From NCBI GenBank assembly GCA_045577925.1, contig JAZNJH010000047.1, positions 1 through 17,168 on the forward strand: a DNA stretch of 17,168 nt, in the 5' to 3' direction. Positions 7,744 to 15,107 of the stretch are shown here, piece by piece; position 1 is the first letter of the stretch, and the number at the start of each line of letters is the position of its first letter. Both the position numbers and the translations under genes were made by a program. Under the pieces are notes generated by a model that had not been told where the DNA came from, made no database searches, and was given only the letters and a program-made list of their open reading frames with translations. The DNA comes from UBA4717 sp045577925 (GTDB lineage: Bacteria > Bacillota > Clostridia > Oscillospirales > CAG-272).

Positions 7744-8289
7744 ATGTACGCACCGCTTACCGATCCAAACGATATAAAAATATTTATACTTTATCTTATG
7801 AAAAGCCTTCACAGGCCGCTTGATTTTACGACTGTCAGCGAAATATCAGTTCAGGACGGATTCGTTAATTATTTTGATTTTGCCTCATGTTTTGCAGAGC
7901 TTATAGACGGCGGAAGTATCTGCGAGAGCATTATAGACGGCAACCCCGTTTATGAGATCACTGAAAACGGAATGCTTGTTGTCAGTGAGCTTCAAAGCAG
8001 TATAATGAATATTATAAGGGAAAAAAGCCTCAGAAGTGCGCTCAGGCTATTGTCATTCAAAGAACGCGGGTCTAAGATAAGTTGCGATTACACGCAGATA
8101 GGCGAAGATAAATATATGATGAATTGCGAGATTTCGGAAAAAGAGGAAACTGTTATGAAAATCAGCCTCAACGTGGAGTCGAAGCAACTTCTCGATATGA
8201 TGATGTATAATTTTGACAGTAAGCCGGAGGTAGTATATAAGGGGTTATTTGCCATACTTACGGGCGAGGTTGATTATTTGCTTGACTAG
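7744..8289 (+). CDS. DUF4364 family protein (winged-helix-like)
   Basis: The opening YAPLTDPNDIKIFILYLMKSLHRPLDFTTVSEI and the later YEITENGMLVVSEL are typical of the DUF4364 family, which is widespread in Clostridia and uncharacterised. The first 90 or so residues read like a winged-helix domain, so DNA binding is plausible but not shown. The remaining residues form an alpha/beta region without recognisable motifs. The start is taken as the ATG at 7744, 8 bases after GGAGGAG (7729-7735). A GTG immediately before it at 7741 is possible but less well spaced. No signal peptide or membrane segment is present. It follows the lipoprotein gene across a hairpin. Confidence 0.8.
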   Translation: MYAPLTDPNDIKIFILYLMKSLHRPLDFTTVSEISVQDGFVNYFDFASCFAELIDGGSICESIIDGNPVYEITENGMLVVSELQSSIMNIIREKSLRSALRLLSFKERGSKISCDYTQIGEDKYMMNCEISEKEETVMKISLNVESKQLLDMMMYNFDSKPEVVYKGLFAILTGEVDYLLD

Positions 8290-8388
8290 ACAAAAAATAT
8301 TAACAAAGTTTTTTAAAATTATTGTCTATTTTTACTCATGTTATAGTAAATGTGCCTATATTTCTACTGTGTGCGTTGTTCAAAACGA

Positions 8389-8422
8389 TGATGAAAAAGT
8401 GAAAAATTGGAATTTTCATCAC
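8389..8422. repeat. Nested inverted repeats upstream of the sigma-factor promoter
   Basis: TGATGAAAA (8389-8397) is perfectly complementary to 8413-8421. Inside it, GTGAAAAATT (8399-8408) is nearly complementary to AATTTTCATCAC (8411-8422). The element ends 30 bases before the -35 of the next promoter, a usual place for a regulator site. The rest of 8290-8388 is AT-rich and I see nothing else in it. Confidence 0.4.
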
Positions 8423-8451
8423 ATTATGACAAAAAGTGCGAAAAAAAACTA

Positions 8452-8479
8452 TTGACATTGTATAAATTTATGGTATAAT
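8452..8479 (+). promoter_or_regulatory. Strong SigmaA-type promoter for the sigma-factor gene
   Basis: TTGACA (8452-8457), a 16-base spacer, and TATAAT (8474-8479) preceded by TGG (extended -10). All twelve core bases match consensus, so strong vegetative transcription starting near 8486 is expected. Confidence 0.85.
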
Positions 8480-8530
8480 TATCTGGTAGGGATAGTGTTG
8501 CCTTGATGGTGTACTTATGTCCATGCTTGA

Positions 8531-9091
8531 ATGCAGATGGCGGTTGAATTGCTGATGATAGAAGAACGTAATTTGATTGAACGTGTAAAAGACAATGATG
8601 AAAGTGCTTTTCGTGAATTGTCTGAAAAGTATTCTGCGTTGACAGAGAGTATGGTTGCAAGTCACCGACGCGATTTTATGACGCGGGAGGATATCGAAGA
8701 CCTTTACCAAGAGGCGCAGCTTATTTTGCTGAAGGCGGCGCGTACATATGATAAAGAGTCCGGCCTGACGTTCGGCCTGTATGCCAGAATATGTATACGC
8801 AACGGGTTTATAACTTTGGAACGCAAACGCAGACGCGATCCTAAGAGTGTTGATTTAAGCAAAGAGCTTGCCGTACCTGATACGACAAATTATATAGAAG
8901 AACTTGAAAATGCAGAATATCTTATGAAGAAGATAAGAGAAATTTTAACAAAGCGTGAGATTTCTGTATTCAGGTATCTTATACTTGACTATAAGCATAG
9001 TCAAATTGCAGATGAACTGGAGATCTCACAAAAAAGTGTGGAGAACACGGTTTATCGGATCAAAAAGAAGCTTGGAACATTGTTGTTCTGA
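8531..9091 (+). CDS. Sigma-70 family RNA polymerase sigma factor, SigH-like
   Basis: This small sigma factor directs RNA polymerase to alternative promoters. Region 2 spans about residues 22-97. It includes REDIEDLYQEAQLILLKAARTYD, the core-binding helix, then a region 2.4-like FGLYARICIRNGFITLERKRRR. Region 4 covers about 135-186, with a helix-turn-helix in SQIADELEISQKSVENTVYRIKKKL. Region 3 is missing, as in SigH and ECF factors. The REDI...QE stretch and the VENTVYRIKKKL end most resemble Spo0H/SigH, and nearby rlmB is a Bacillus sigH neighbour, though with a different order. SigH would start sporulation. Possible starts are ATG at 8531, 8537 and 8555; none has a convincing Shine-Dalgarno. 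The first is reported, although the core domain would fit a start at 8555. Confidence 0.8.
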   Translation: MQMAVELLMIEERNLIERVKDNDESAFRELSEKYSALTESMVASHRRDFMTREDIEDLYQEAQLILLKAARTYDKESGLTFGLYARICIRNGFITLERKRRRDPKSVDLSKELAVPDTTNYIEELENAEYLMKKIREILTKREISVFRYLILDYKHSQIADELEISQKSVENTVYRIKKKLGTLLF

Positions 9092-9099
9092 CTTATATA

Positions 9100-9175
9100 T
9101 GCCCGAATAGCTTAAATAGAGCGTTGTAGCAGCGAAATGTGTGCCAAAGGTGACGGTTTAAGTCCGTCTAGGGCA
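9100..9175 (+). ncRNA. Candidate structured RNA with tRNA-like T arm and closing stem
   Basis: Between the sigma-factor stop and the zinc-ribbon gene lies a stretch that does not look like spacer. GACGG/CCGTC (9152-9156, 9164-9168) forms a perfect 5-bp stem with the 7-base loop TTTAAGT, the shape of a TPsiC arm with T in place of the invariant C56. TGCCCGA (9100-9106) and TAGGGCA (9169-9175) can pair over six of seven positions directly around it, like an acceptor stem. A TAGCTTAAATAGAGC stretch recalls a shortened D arm without GG. CGTTG/CAGCG (9122-9134) forms a hairpin with a TAG triloop, not a 7-base anticodon loop. It therefore fails as a functional tRNA. It may be a leader element of the downstream gene, an sRNA or a decayed tRNA. 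Confidence 0.4.
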
Positions 9176-9206
9176 AAATTACCAATTAAAAGCGAGGTAG
9201 ACACAA

Positions 9207-9488
9207 ATGTACCAGGATGAAGTTTTAGTTTGCAAGGAATGCGGAGCTGAATTTACTTTCACTGCTGGTGAACAGGAATTCTATGCAGAAAAGGGCTTCC
9301 AGAATAAGCCCCAGAGATGCAAAGCTTGCCGTGACGCAAAGAAGAATGCAGCTAGAGCTCCAAGAGAACTCTTTACTGCTACTTGCGCAAAGTGCGGAAA
9401 TGAAGCTAAGGTTCCGTTTGAGCCCAGCAGCGACAAGCCTGTATACTGCAGCGAGTGCTATGCAGCAATCAAAGCTGAGCAGCAGTAA
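9207..9488 (+). CDS. Small zinc-ribbon protein with four CxxC pairs
   Basis: A 93-residue soluble protein with two putative zinc sites. The first uses Cys9/Cys12 (VCKECGAEF) and Cys38/Cys41 (RCKACRDAK), as in the zf-trcl type of probable zinc-binding domain. The second uses Cys60/Cys63 (CAKCGNEAKVPF) and Cys81/Cys84 (PVYCSECY). Such proteins are common and uncharacterised in Clostridia and Chloroflexi; nucleic-acid or protein binding is the usual guess. GAGGT at 9194-9198 precedes the ATG. No separate promoter is obvious, so it is probably carried on the sigma-factor transcript through the structured stretch just upstream. A terminator follows. Confidence 0.85.
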   Translation: MYQDEVLVCKECGAEFTFTAGEQEFYAEKGFQNKPQRCKACRDAKKNAARAPRELFTATCAKCGNEAKVPFEPSSDKPVYCSECYAAIKAEQQ

Positions 9489-9509
9489 TCTGACTGAACT
9501 TACAAAGAG

Positions 9510-9533
9510 GTCGGCGTAGATGCCGGCTTTTTT
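9510..9533 (+). terminator. Rho-independent terminator after the zinc-ribbon gene
   Basis: GTCGGC (9510-9515) pairs with GCCGGC (9522-9527) over a GTAGAT loop, and the AAGAG before it can extend pairing into the six T's that follow (9528-9533). It ends the sigma-factor/zinc-ribbon unit before the rlmB promoter. Confidence 0.85.
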
Positions 9534-9611
9534 GTATTTATACAAATTTTTGGTTTTCCGTCATTTGGTGATAAAGTTTAATATTTAACGACAACTTATG
9601 TTTGTTTTCTC

Positions 9612-9639
9612 TTGCAATTTGCAAAATTTGTGATATAAT
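9612..9639 (+). promoter_or_regulatory. SigmaA-type promoter for rlmB
   Basis: TTGCAA (9612-9617), a 16-base spacer, and TATAAT (9634-9639) preceded by TGA (extended -10). A second TATAAT lies at 9649-9654 without a good -35. The start codon of rlmB is 40 bases beyond the -10. Confidence 0.7.
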
Positions 9640-9679
9640 TATAATAGTTATAATTGTGTAGTTTTAATACAGAGGTCAT

Positions 9680-10471
9680 ATGAAAAAAAGAAATGAACGC
9701 GCGTATGATAGAAAAAGCGAAGAACGTACGCAGATTGATGAAAACCTTGTGATAGGAAGAAACGCTGTCAGAGAGCTGTTAAAGGGCTCAAGAAGCGTTG
9801 ATAAAATACTTGTTGCAAAGGGAGAGCGGGAAGGCTCGATAACAATGCTCGTTGCCCTGGCTGTCAGCGCAAAAATTCCTGTTGTTGAATGTGAAAAGCA
9901 AAAGCTTGATATGCTTGCGGGGGGCGTTGTTCACCAGGGAATTATAGCTATGGCATCGGCAAAGGAATACGTGTCGGTTGAAGACATAGTAAAGATAGCC
10001 GAGGAGCGCGCAGAGGCACCGCTCATATTGATTGCGGACGGGGTTGAAGATCCGCATAATCTTGGCGCCATAATCAGAGTGGCTGAAGGATGCGGTGCTC
10101 ACGGGCTTATAATTCCAAAGAGAAGAGCGGTGGGAGTGACCTCTGTGGTGGAAAAGGCGTCAGCAGGAGCGCTTGAACACCTTGCTATTGCTAAGGTGAC
10201 AAATATCGCGTCAGCAGTAGAGCAGCTCAAAAAGCTTGGAGTGTGGATATATGCTGCAGAAGCAGGAGGAACTCCGTATTATGAAGTTGATTTTTCAGGG
10301 CCGTGTGCAATAATTGTGGGAAGTGAAGGCTTTGGAGTATCAAAGCTTGTGCGAGACATCAGCGATTTCAACGTGTCTATTCCGATGTACGGTAAGGTGA
10401 CATCGTTTAACGTTGCATGCGCAACCTCGGTTATAATGTGCGAGGCTGCAAAACGACATCATATAAAATAA
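9680..10471 (+). CDS. rlmB: 23S rRNA (guanosine-2'-O)-methyltransferase RlmB (TrmH family, group 3)
   Basis: A SPOUT-class enzyme that methylates a ribose 2'-O in 23S rRNA using S-adenosylmethionine; in E. coli the target is G2251. The 263 residues have a basic N-terminal tail, then the substrate-binding domain (NLVIGRNAVRELLKG to VVHQGIIAMAS, about 23-92), then the knotted catalytic domain. The three SPOUT motifs are present: DGVEDPHNLGAIIRVAEGCGAHG (119-141), AIIVGSEGFGVSKLV (211-225), and IPMYGKVTSFNVACATSVIMCEA (234-256), where SFNVACA replaces the more usual SLNVSVA. The start at 9680 follows a weak AGAGG. Just 30 bases separate it from the next gene, so the two are probably one operon. 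A close tRNA-methylating relative cannot be wholly excluded. Confidence 0.9.
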   Translation: MKKRNERAYDRKSEERTQIDENLVIGRNAVRELLKGSRSVDKILVAKGEREGSITMLVALAVSAKIPVVECEKQKLDMLAGGVVHQGIIAMASAKEYVSVEDIVKIAEERAEAPLILIADGVEDPHNLGAIIRVAEGCGAHGLIIPKRRAVGVTSVVEKASAGALEHLAIAKVTNIASAVEQLKKLGVWIYAAEAGGTPYYEVDFSGPCAIIVGSEGFGVSKLVRDISDFNVSIPMYGKVTSFNVACATSVIMCEAAKRHHIK

Positions 10472-10501
10472 GCTAAATTATAAAGGGAAAGGATTAGTAG
10501 A

Positions 10502-13162
10502 ATGCCAAATAGAGAAGATGGTCTCAGCCGAGATGAACGGGATGCTATTTCTGCTGAGCTTTTGCTGAAAAAGCTCAGGGACGGACTTGAGGTGCGCCCG
10601 GGTGCTGATGAAGAAGAACCTAAAAAACAGGCGGTACATATCAGCGAAGAGGCAATAAAACTTGCGCAATCAGAAATAATCCATGTTGAACCTGAAGAAT
10701 TCGGCGGAGATGATCTTGACGAGGATAAGCTCAGAGAGATTATGGAAATGCCGGCAACAGAAGAAAAATCAAATGAAGACGAAGCAGATAAGTTTGATAT
10801 TCAAACAGAAAATGAGTCTGAGTCCGAGCTTGAGGAAAATAGTGAAGAAAACTTTGATGAATCTGAATTCAGCGATACTATCGTTATCGAAGCTGATGAG
10901 GATGTGATACATCAGTCCACAATAGATGACTTGCCTTGGGATGATGACGAAGCAGAACCTGAAGCCTTGGATGAGGATGCTGCAATTCTTGATGCGCTTG
11001 CAGGCATAGAGCAGGATATCACACAAGAAGAAAGAACGGCACAAGACAATGCTTCACACGATGAACTTGATAACGGTTTTCTTGCTCAGATGGCAAAGAT
11101 GATAGAAGAGGACGGGGAACTTCAGCCAATAGAATTATTGGACGAAGACTCTGATTTCGACACAACATTTGCTGATAATGGTGTTTTTGAAGAATCAGAG
11201 CCCGATACTTATGGAACCGGACTTTTATCGGATAATTCGATATTGTCTGACGACGGAGCCCGTGAGTATAGCGGTCTTAACGGAAATGAAATGAATAGCA
11301 CGGAAATCAGCCTGATCTCGCTGTTTGGCAAAGATGATGAGCTTGAAGAAACGTTCGGAAAAGAGCGTGCCGAGGAGCTTATCAAAGAAGGCGATGAGTT
11401 TGAAATGACTCACAGGCCAAAGAAAAAGAAGATATATGAGTTGTTTTCTGCTGACTACGAGTATACCGATCAAAAGCAAAATGACGAGATAAAGGGCAGG
11501 TACAAGAAGGCGTTCGTATCTGCTACGATAAGATTTTTTGCATGCCTTGTACTTTCGATAGCGCTGTTTTTCTTTGAAAATGCGGGAGTTTTTGGAATAA
11601 AGCTGCCCAACTTGTTTAACGTTGCGCTTTATCCTACTGTTGCCGCAATGATAGATCTTCAGCTTGTTTTGTTATGCGCGCTTATGATAATTGATAAGAT
11701 TGCGCTTGGTTTTGTATCGTTGTTTAAGCGTAAGCCTGCATTTGAAGCAGTCCCTGCAATTCTGCTTGTAATGTCGGTGGTGTATACTGCCATAATAACA
11801 GTTGCACCGGGAACAAGAGGAGCAGTATTCTATAATTTTCCTGTGGCACTCACTTTCCTTTTTACATTGGTATATGAGCTGCTTAATCTCAAGCGTGAGG
11901 CAAACAGCTTTGATATAGTATCAGCTATGCAGAGAAAATATACCGTAAGAATGCTGACTGAAGAGGAAAGAGCACAGGACGCGGGACTTTTTGAGGAATA
12001 TGTTCCCGAAAATTCCCCGATGTTTGCAGTAACTAAAACAGGATTTGTAGACGGCTTTTTCAGAAGAATCAATTTCAGACGCGAAAATAAATACGTACCT
12101 GCAATAATACTTATAGCCTTTGCTGAAATGCTTGTGACGGCAGCGCTTGGCATCTTTATGAAAGCGGATGTGTATACAACTGTGACAATGGCATATCTTG
12201 CCGGTATTCTCGGATTGCCGGGCACGATACTGATTGCAGGAAGTCATCCGTTTTATCATGCTGTTAATAAAGCACACCATTTGGAGGGTACAATCGTTGG
12301 AGACGGTTCTCTTGAAGAATATTCTGACGGCTCAGTGGTGTTCTTTGACGACAGGGATATATTCCCGTCAACAGGCGTTAAGATAAACAGTGTAAAGGTA
12401 TACGGAGAAAACCGTATTGACGGGGTTATATATTATGCCGCGAGCGTTTTTGCCAAGATTGGCGGACCTCTTGCCGATGTTTTTGGGCTGGCAACTCTTG
12501 AAATAGGGCATAGTAACAACGTTGTTATCGAAGAAAGCGAAGATAACGGTTTGCGCTGCATCGTTGACGGTGCCGGCATATATCTTGGAAACAATGCGTA
12601 CATGATATCCAAGGATTTTGAAACTCCGTACGGAGAAAGCGACGAAGCAATTGAGAATAATGAAGGCATCAGACTTATGTTCATTGCTAACGAAGAAGAG
12701 ATCCTTGCAAAGTTTTACGTTCAGTATACGGTTGATTCTGAGTATGAAGAAATATTCAAGCAGCTGTATAAAGCGGGAATGTGCGTTGGTATTCGTACTT
12801 GTGACCCTAATATTGATGATGAGTTTGTGATAAGAAAGCTCAGACTCTCAAGCGATTATCCTGTAAGAGTCGTTCACGGCAAATCCGGAAAGGGATTTCT
12901 CAGAAAGAGCGAGCGTGCGGACAGCGGCGTTGTTTGCATCGGTTCTGTAAAATCACTGCTTCGTTCACTTTCGGTCTGCGATAAAATAAAGTACATAGCC
13001 AAGATACATGGAATATTTGGAATAGTAAGCACGTTGCTTGCAATTTTCGTTATTTATGCAATAGCCGCGCTCGGTAAGCTTGCGATCGGCTCGGCGTATG
13101 CTGCATTATATCAGTTGTTCTGGCTGATACCGATAATGTTTGTTACCATATTCACGGAATAA
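10502..13162 (+). CDS. P1B-type-ATPase-like membrane protein with lost catalytic motifs and acidic N-terminus
   Basis: Function unknown. Residues 1-300 are very rich in Asp and Glu and look disordered. From about 338 the layout copies a heavy-metal P-type ATPase: four membrane segments (about 340-360, 376-404, 414-436, 442-463), a short cytosolic loop (464-527), two segments (531-553, 556-580), a large cytosolic region (590-830), and two final segments (832-857, 862-884). Local echoes are GLPGT where CPC stands, VVFFDDRDIFP (612-622) for VVFDKTGTLT, VDGAGIYLGNN (688-698) for the nucleotide domain, and GIRTCDP (763-769) for the TGD motif. DKTGT, TGE and GDGxND are all missing, so ATP-driven transport is unlikely. 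AAAGGA (10488-10493) precedes the ATG. It is probably co-transcribed with rlmB. Confidence 0.75.
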   Translation: MPNREDGLSRDERDAISAELLLKKLRDGLEVRPGADEEEPKKQAVHISEEAIKLAQSEIIHVEPEEFGGDDLDEDKLREIMEMPATEEKSNEDEADKFDIQTENESESELEENSEENFDESEFSDTIVIEADEDVIHQSTIDDLPWDDDEAEPEALDEDAAILDALAGIEQDITQEERTAQDNASHDELDNGFLAQMAKMIEEDGELQPIELLDEDSDFDTTFADNGVFEESEPDTYGTGLLSDNSILSDDGAREYSGLNGNEMNSTEISLISLFGKDDELEETFGKERAEELIKEGDEFEMTHRPKKKKIYELFSADYEYTDQKQNDEIKGRYKKAFVSATIRFFACLVLSIALFFFENAGVFGIKLPNLFNVALYPTVAAMIDLQLVLLCALMIIDKIALGFVSLFKRKPAFEAVPAILLVMSVVYTAIITVAPGTRGAVFYNFPVALTFLFTLVYELLNLKREANSFDIVSAMQRKYTVRMLTEEERAQDAGLFEEYVPENSPMFAVTKTGFVDGFFRRINFRRENKYVPAIILIAFAEMLVTAALGIFMKADVYTTVTMAYLAGILGLPGTILIAGSHPFYHAVNKAHHLEGTIVGDGSLEEYSDGSVVFFDDRDIFPSTGVKINSVKVYGENRIDGVIYYAASVFAKIGGPLADVFGLATLEIGHSNNVVIEESEDNGLRCIVDGAGIYLGNNAYMISKDFETPYGESDEAIENNEGIRLMFIANEEEILAKFYVQYTVDSEYEEIFKQLYKAGMCVGIRTCDPNIDDEFVIRKLRLSSDYPVRVVHGKSGKGFLRKSERADSGVVCIGSVKSLLRSLSVCDKIKYIAKIHGIFGIVSTLLAIFVIYAIAALGKLAIGSAYAALYQLFWLIPIMFVTIFTE

Positions 13163-13174
13163 ATTGGTTTTAGT

Positions 13175-13214
13175 GATACCGTTACGGTGACAATGACCGT
13201 AACGGTATTCTTTT
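13175..13214 (+). terminator. Terminator after the P-type-ATPase-like gene
   Basis: ATACCGTTACGGT (13176-13188) pairs perfectly with 13196-13208 over a 7-base loop, followed by TCTTTT. The hairpin ends only 25 bases before the next start codon and I see no promoter after it. Transcription of the radical SAM pair may therefore depend on read-through here. Confidence 0.8.
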
Positions 13215-13232
13215 GATATGAAAGGTGTTAAA

Positions 13233-15107
13233 ATGGAAAAGAATATACCGTTTGAGAGAATACTTAAACGTGTTGAAAAGCCCGGCAGATATTCGGGCGG
13301 AGAATTCGGACAGATTATTAAAGATAAAAACAAGATAAAGGCGAGATTTGCTTTTTGCTTTCCGGATACCTATGAAATAGGAATGTCTAACCTCGGTGTC
13401 AGAATACTGTACAGTGTTCTCAATGAGCAAGAAGATATATGGTGTGAGCGTGTGTATGCACCATGGTCAGACATGGAAAAGCAGATGAGGGAGCATAATA
13501 TACCTCTATATGCTACCGAGAGCGGTGATCCCGTTCGTGACTTTGATATTGTGGGCTTTACTTTGCAATACGAAATGTCGTATACGAACGTACTTTATAT
13601 GCTCGAGCTTGCAGGGCTTGAACTCTATGCAAAGGACCGCGGGGAAAACGATCCGATAATTATCGGCGGAGGCCCGTGCGCATATAACGCGGAGCCTGTT
13701 GCAGACTTTTTTGACCTTTTCAGTATAGGAGAGGGCGAAGAAGCTCTTGTGGAGCTGACAAAGCTCTATATAAAATTGAAAGAAGAGGGGCGTTATACCA
13801 AGAGCGCATTTTTGCGCGAGGCGGCAAAGCTTGGCGGATTTTACGTTCCTTCGCTGTACGACGTGCAGTACAATGAGGATAATACCATTAAATCTATAAA
13901 ACCTTTGTATGACGACGTTCCTGCAAAAGTAGTTAAAAGAATCATGCGAGATATGGATAAATCGTATTTTCCCGATAAATTTGTGATGCCGTATATCGAA
14001 ACGGTACACGACCGTATAACGCTTGAGGTTTACAGAGGTTGTATTCGCGGATGCCGTTTCTGTCAGGCAGGCATGATATACAGACCTATACGCGAAAAAT
14101 CGCCTGAAGTATTAAACTGTCAGGCTAAAAAGCTTTATGATTCTACGGGGTATGACGAGATTTCTTTGATATCGCTTAGTATAAGCGATTACTCTGAGCT
14201 TAAACCTTTGTGCGAGAAGCTCCTTGAATGGACGGACGATAATAAGGTCAGCCTGTCTTTGCCGTCGCTTCGCGCAGACAGCTTTTCAAAGGAGCTTATG
14301 GAGAAAATCTCGTCTGTAAGAACGAGCGGACTCACGTTTGCACCCGAGGCCGGAACACAAAGGCTCAGAGATGCGATAAACAAAAACGTAACCGAAGAAG
14401 ATCTGATGCATGCATGTACGATCGCATTTGAGGGCGGTAAGAATCAGGTGAAGCTTTATTTTATGCTCGGCCAGCCCACGGAAACTTACGAAGACCTTGA
14501 AGGTATAGCAAAACTTGCCGAAAAGGTTGTTGATAAATTCTTTGAAATAAAGCGTGAGCAAAAGGGCAACGTGCACTTTAAGAGACCGCCTTCTGTAAGC
14601 GTGAGTGTATCTACCTTTATTCCCAAGCCGTTTACTGCATTTCAGTGGGAAGCGCAGGATGATCTTGATACAGTTTATGAAAAGCAAAAATTCCTTGAAT
14701 CCAAAATGACCAATAAGTACGTGCGGTTTAATCATCACGATGCCAAGGTAAGCCGTATCGAAGCGGTGCTTGCCCGCGGAGACAGACGATTGTCAAAGGC
14801 TCTTGCTCACACAAGAAAGCTTGGTATGTGCTTCGATTCGTGGGACGAGCATTTTGATTACGATAAATGGCTTGAGTGCTTTGAGGTGGCAGGCATTGAC
14901 CCTGCGTTTTATGCCAACAGACGTTTTAGTGATGATGAGATCTTGCCGTGGGATATGATAGACTGCGGTGTAACGAAAAAATTCCTTTTGAGCGAAAATA
15001 AAAAAGCTCATGAAAATATAACTACGCCCAACTGTGCGCAGAAATGCTCAGGATGCGGAGCGAATAAACTTGGAGGTGAAAGATCATGGTGCAAGCGAAA
15101 TCAGTAA
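13233..15107 (+). CDS. B12-binding domain/radical SAM protein (TIGR03960-like)
   Basis: A predicted radical SAM enzyme of unknown substrate. The N-terminal part (about 35-170) resembles a B12-binding Rossmann domain, with FCFPDTYEIGMSNLG, IVGFTLQYEMSYTN and IIIGGGPCAYNAEP. The radical SAM core carries the iron-sulfur cysteines Cys270, Cys274 and Cys277 in YRGCIRGCRFCQAGMIYRP. Near the C-terminus are Cys601, Cys605, Cys608 and Cys620 (CAQKCSGCG), perhaps a second metal site. The frame is open from 13218, but the ATG at 13233 is chosen because AAAGGTG (13221-13227) lies 5 bases before it, giving 624 residues. It overlaps the next gene by 22 bases, the usual arrangement with DUF2344. The cobalamin site lacks an obvious DxHxxG, as is common in this family. 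Confidence 0.88.
   Translation: MEKNIPFERILKRVEKPGRYSGGEFGQIIKDKNKIKARFAFCFPDTYEIGMSNLGVRILYSVLNEQEDIWCERVYAPWSDMEKQMREHNIPLYATESGDPVRDFDIVGFTLQYEMSYTNVLYMLELAGLELYAKDRGENDPIIIGGGPCAYNAEPVADFFDLFSIGEGEEALVELTKLYIKLKEEGRYTKSAFLREAAKLGGFYVPSLYDVQYNEDNTIKSIKPLYDDVPAKVVKRIMRDMDKSYFPDKFVMPYIETVHDRITLEVYRGCIRGCRFCQAGMIYRPIREKSPEVLNCQAKKLYDSTGYDEISLISLSISDYSELKPLCEKLLEWTDDNKVSLSLPSLRADSFSKELMEKISSVRTSGLTFAPEAGTQRLRDAINKNVTEEDLMHACTIAFEGGKNQVKLYFMLGQPTETYEDLEGIAKLAEKVVDKFFEIKREQKGNVHFKRPPSVSVSVSTFIPKPFTAFQWEAQDDLDTVYEKQKFLESKMTNKYVRFNHHDAKVSRIEAVLARGDRRLSKALAHTRKLGMCFDSWDEHFDYDKWLECFEVAGIDPAFYANRRFSDDEILPWDMIDCGVTKKFLLSENKKAHENITTPNCAQKCSGCGANKLGGERSWCKRNQ

Noticed and set aside
8249..8455. Small plus-strand reading frame after DUF4364
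   Set aside because: It overlaps the end of DUF4364, lacks a ribosome binding site and runs into the sigma-factor promoter; composition is that of AT-rich spacer.
9100..9175. A functional tRNA gene
   Set aside because: T-arm and acceptor-like stem are present, but there is no 5-bp anticodon stem with a 7-base loop, no GG in the D loop, C56 is T, and the closing stem has a G-A mismatch.
9139..9175. 5' end of a group II intron (GTGTG start)
   Set aside because: No domain V, no reverse transcriptase and only about 60 bases before the next gene; the GTGYG match is by chance.
10502..13162. Active copper or heavy-metal exporting ATPase
   Set aside because: The phosphorylation motif, actuator TGE, hinge GDGxND and CPC are all absent, and the N-terminus has no metal-binding CxxC.
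13218..13232. Earlier ATG for the radical SAM gene
   Set aside because: It has no ribosome binding site and its own codons contain the AAAGGTG that serves the ATG at 13233.
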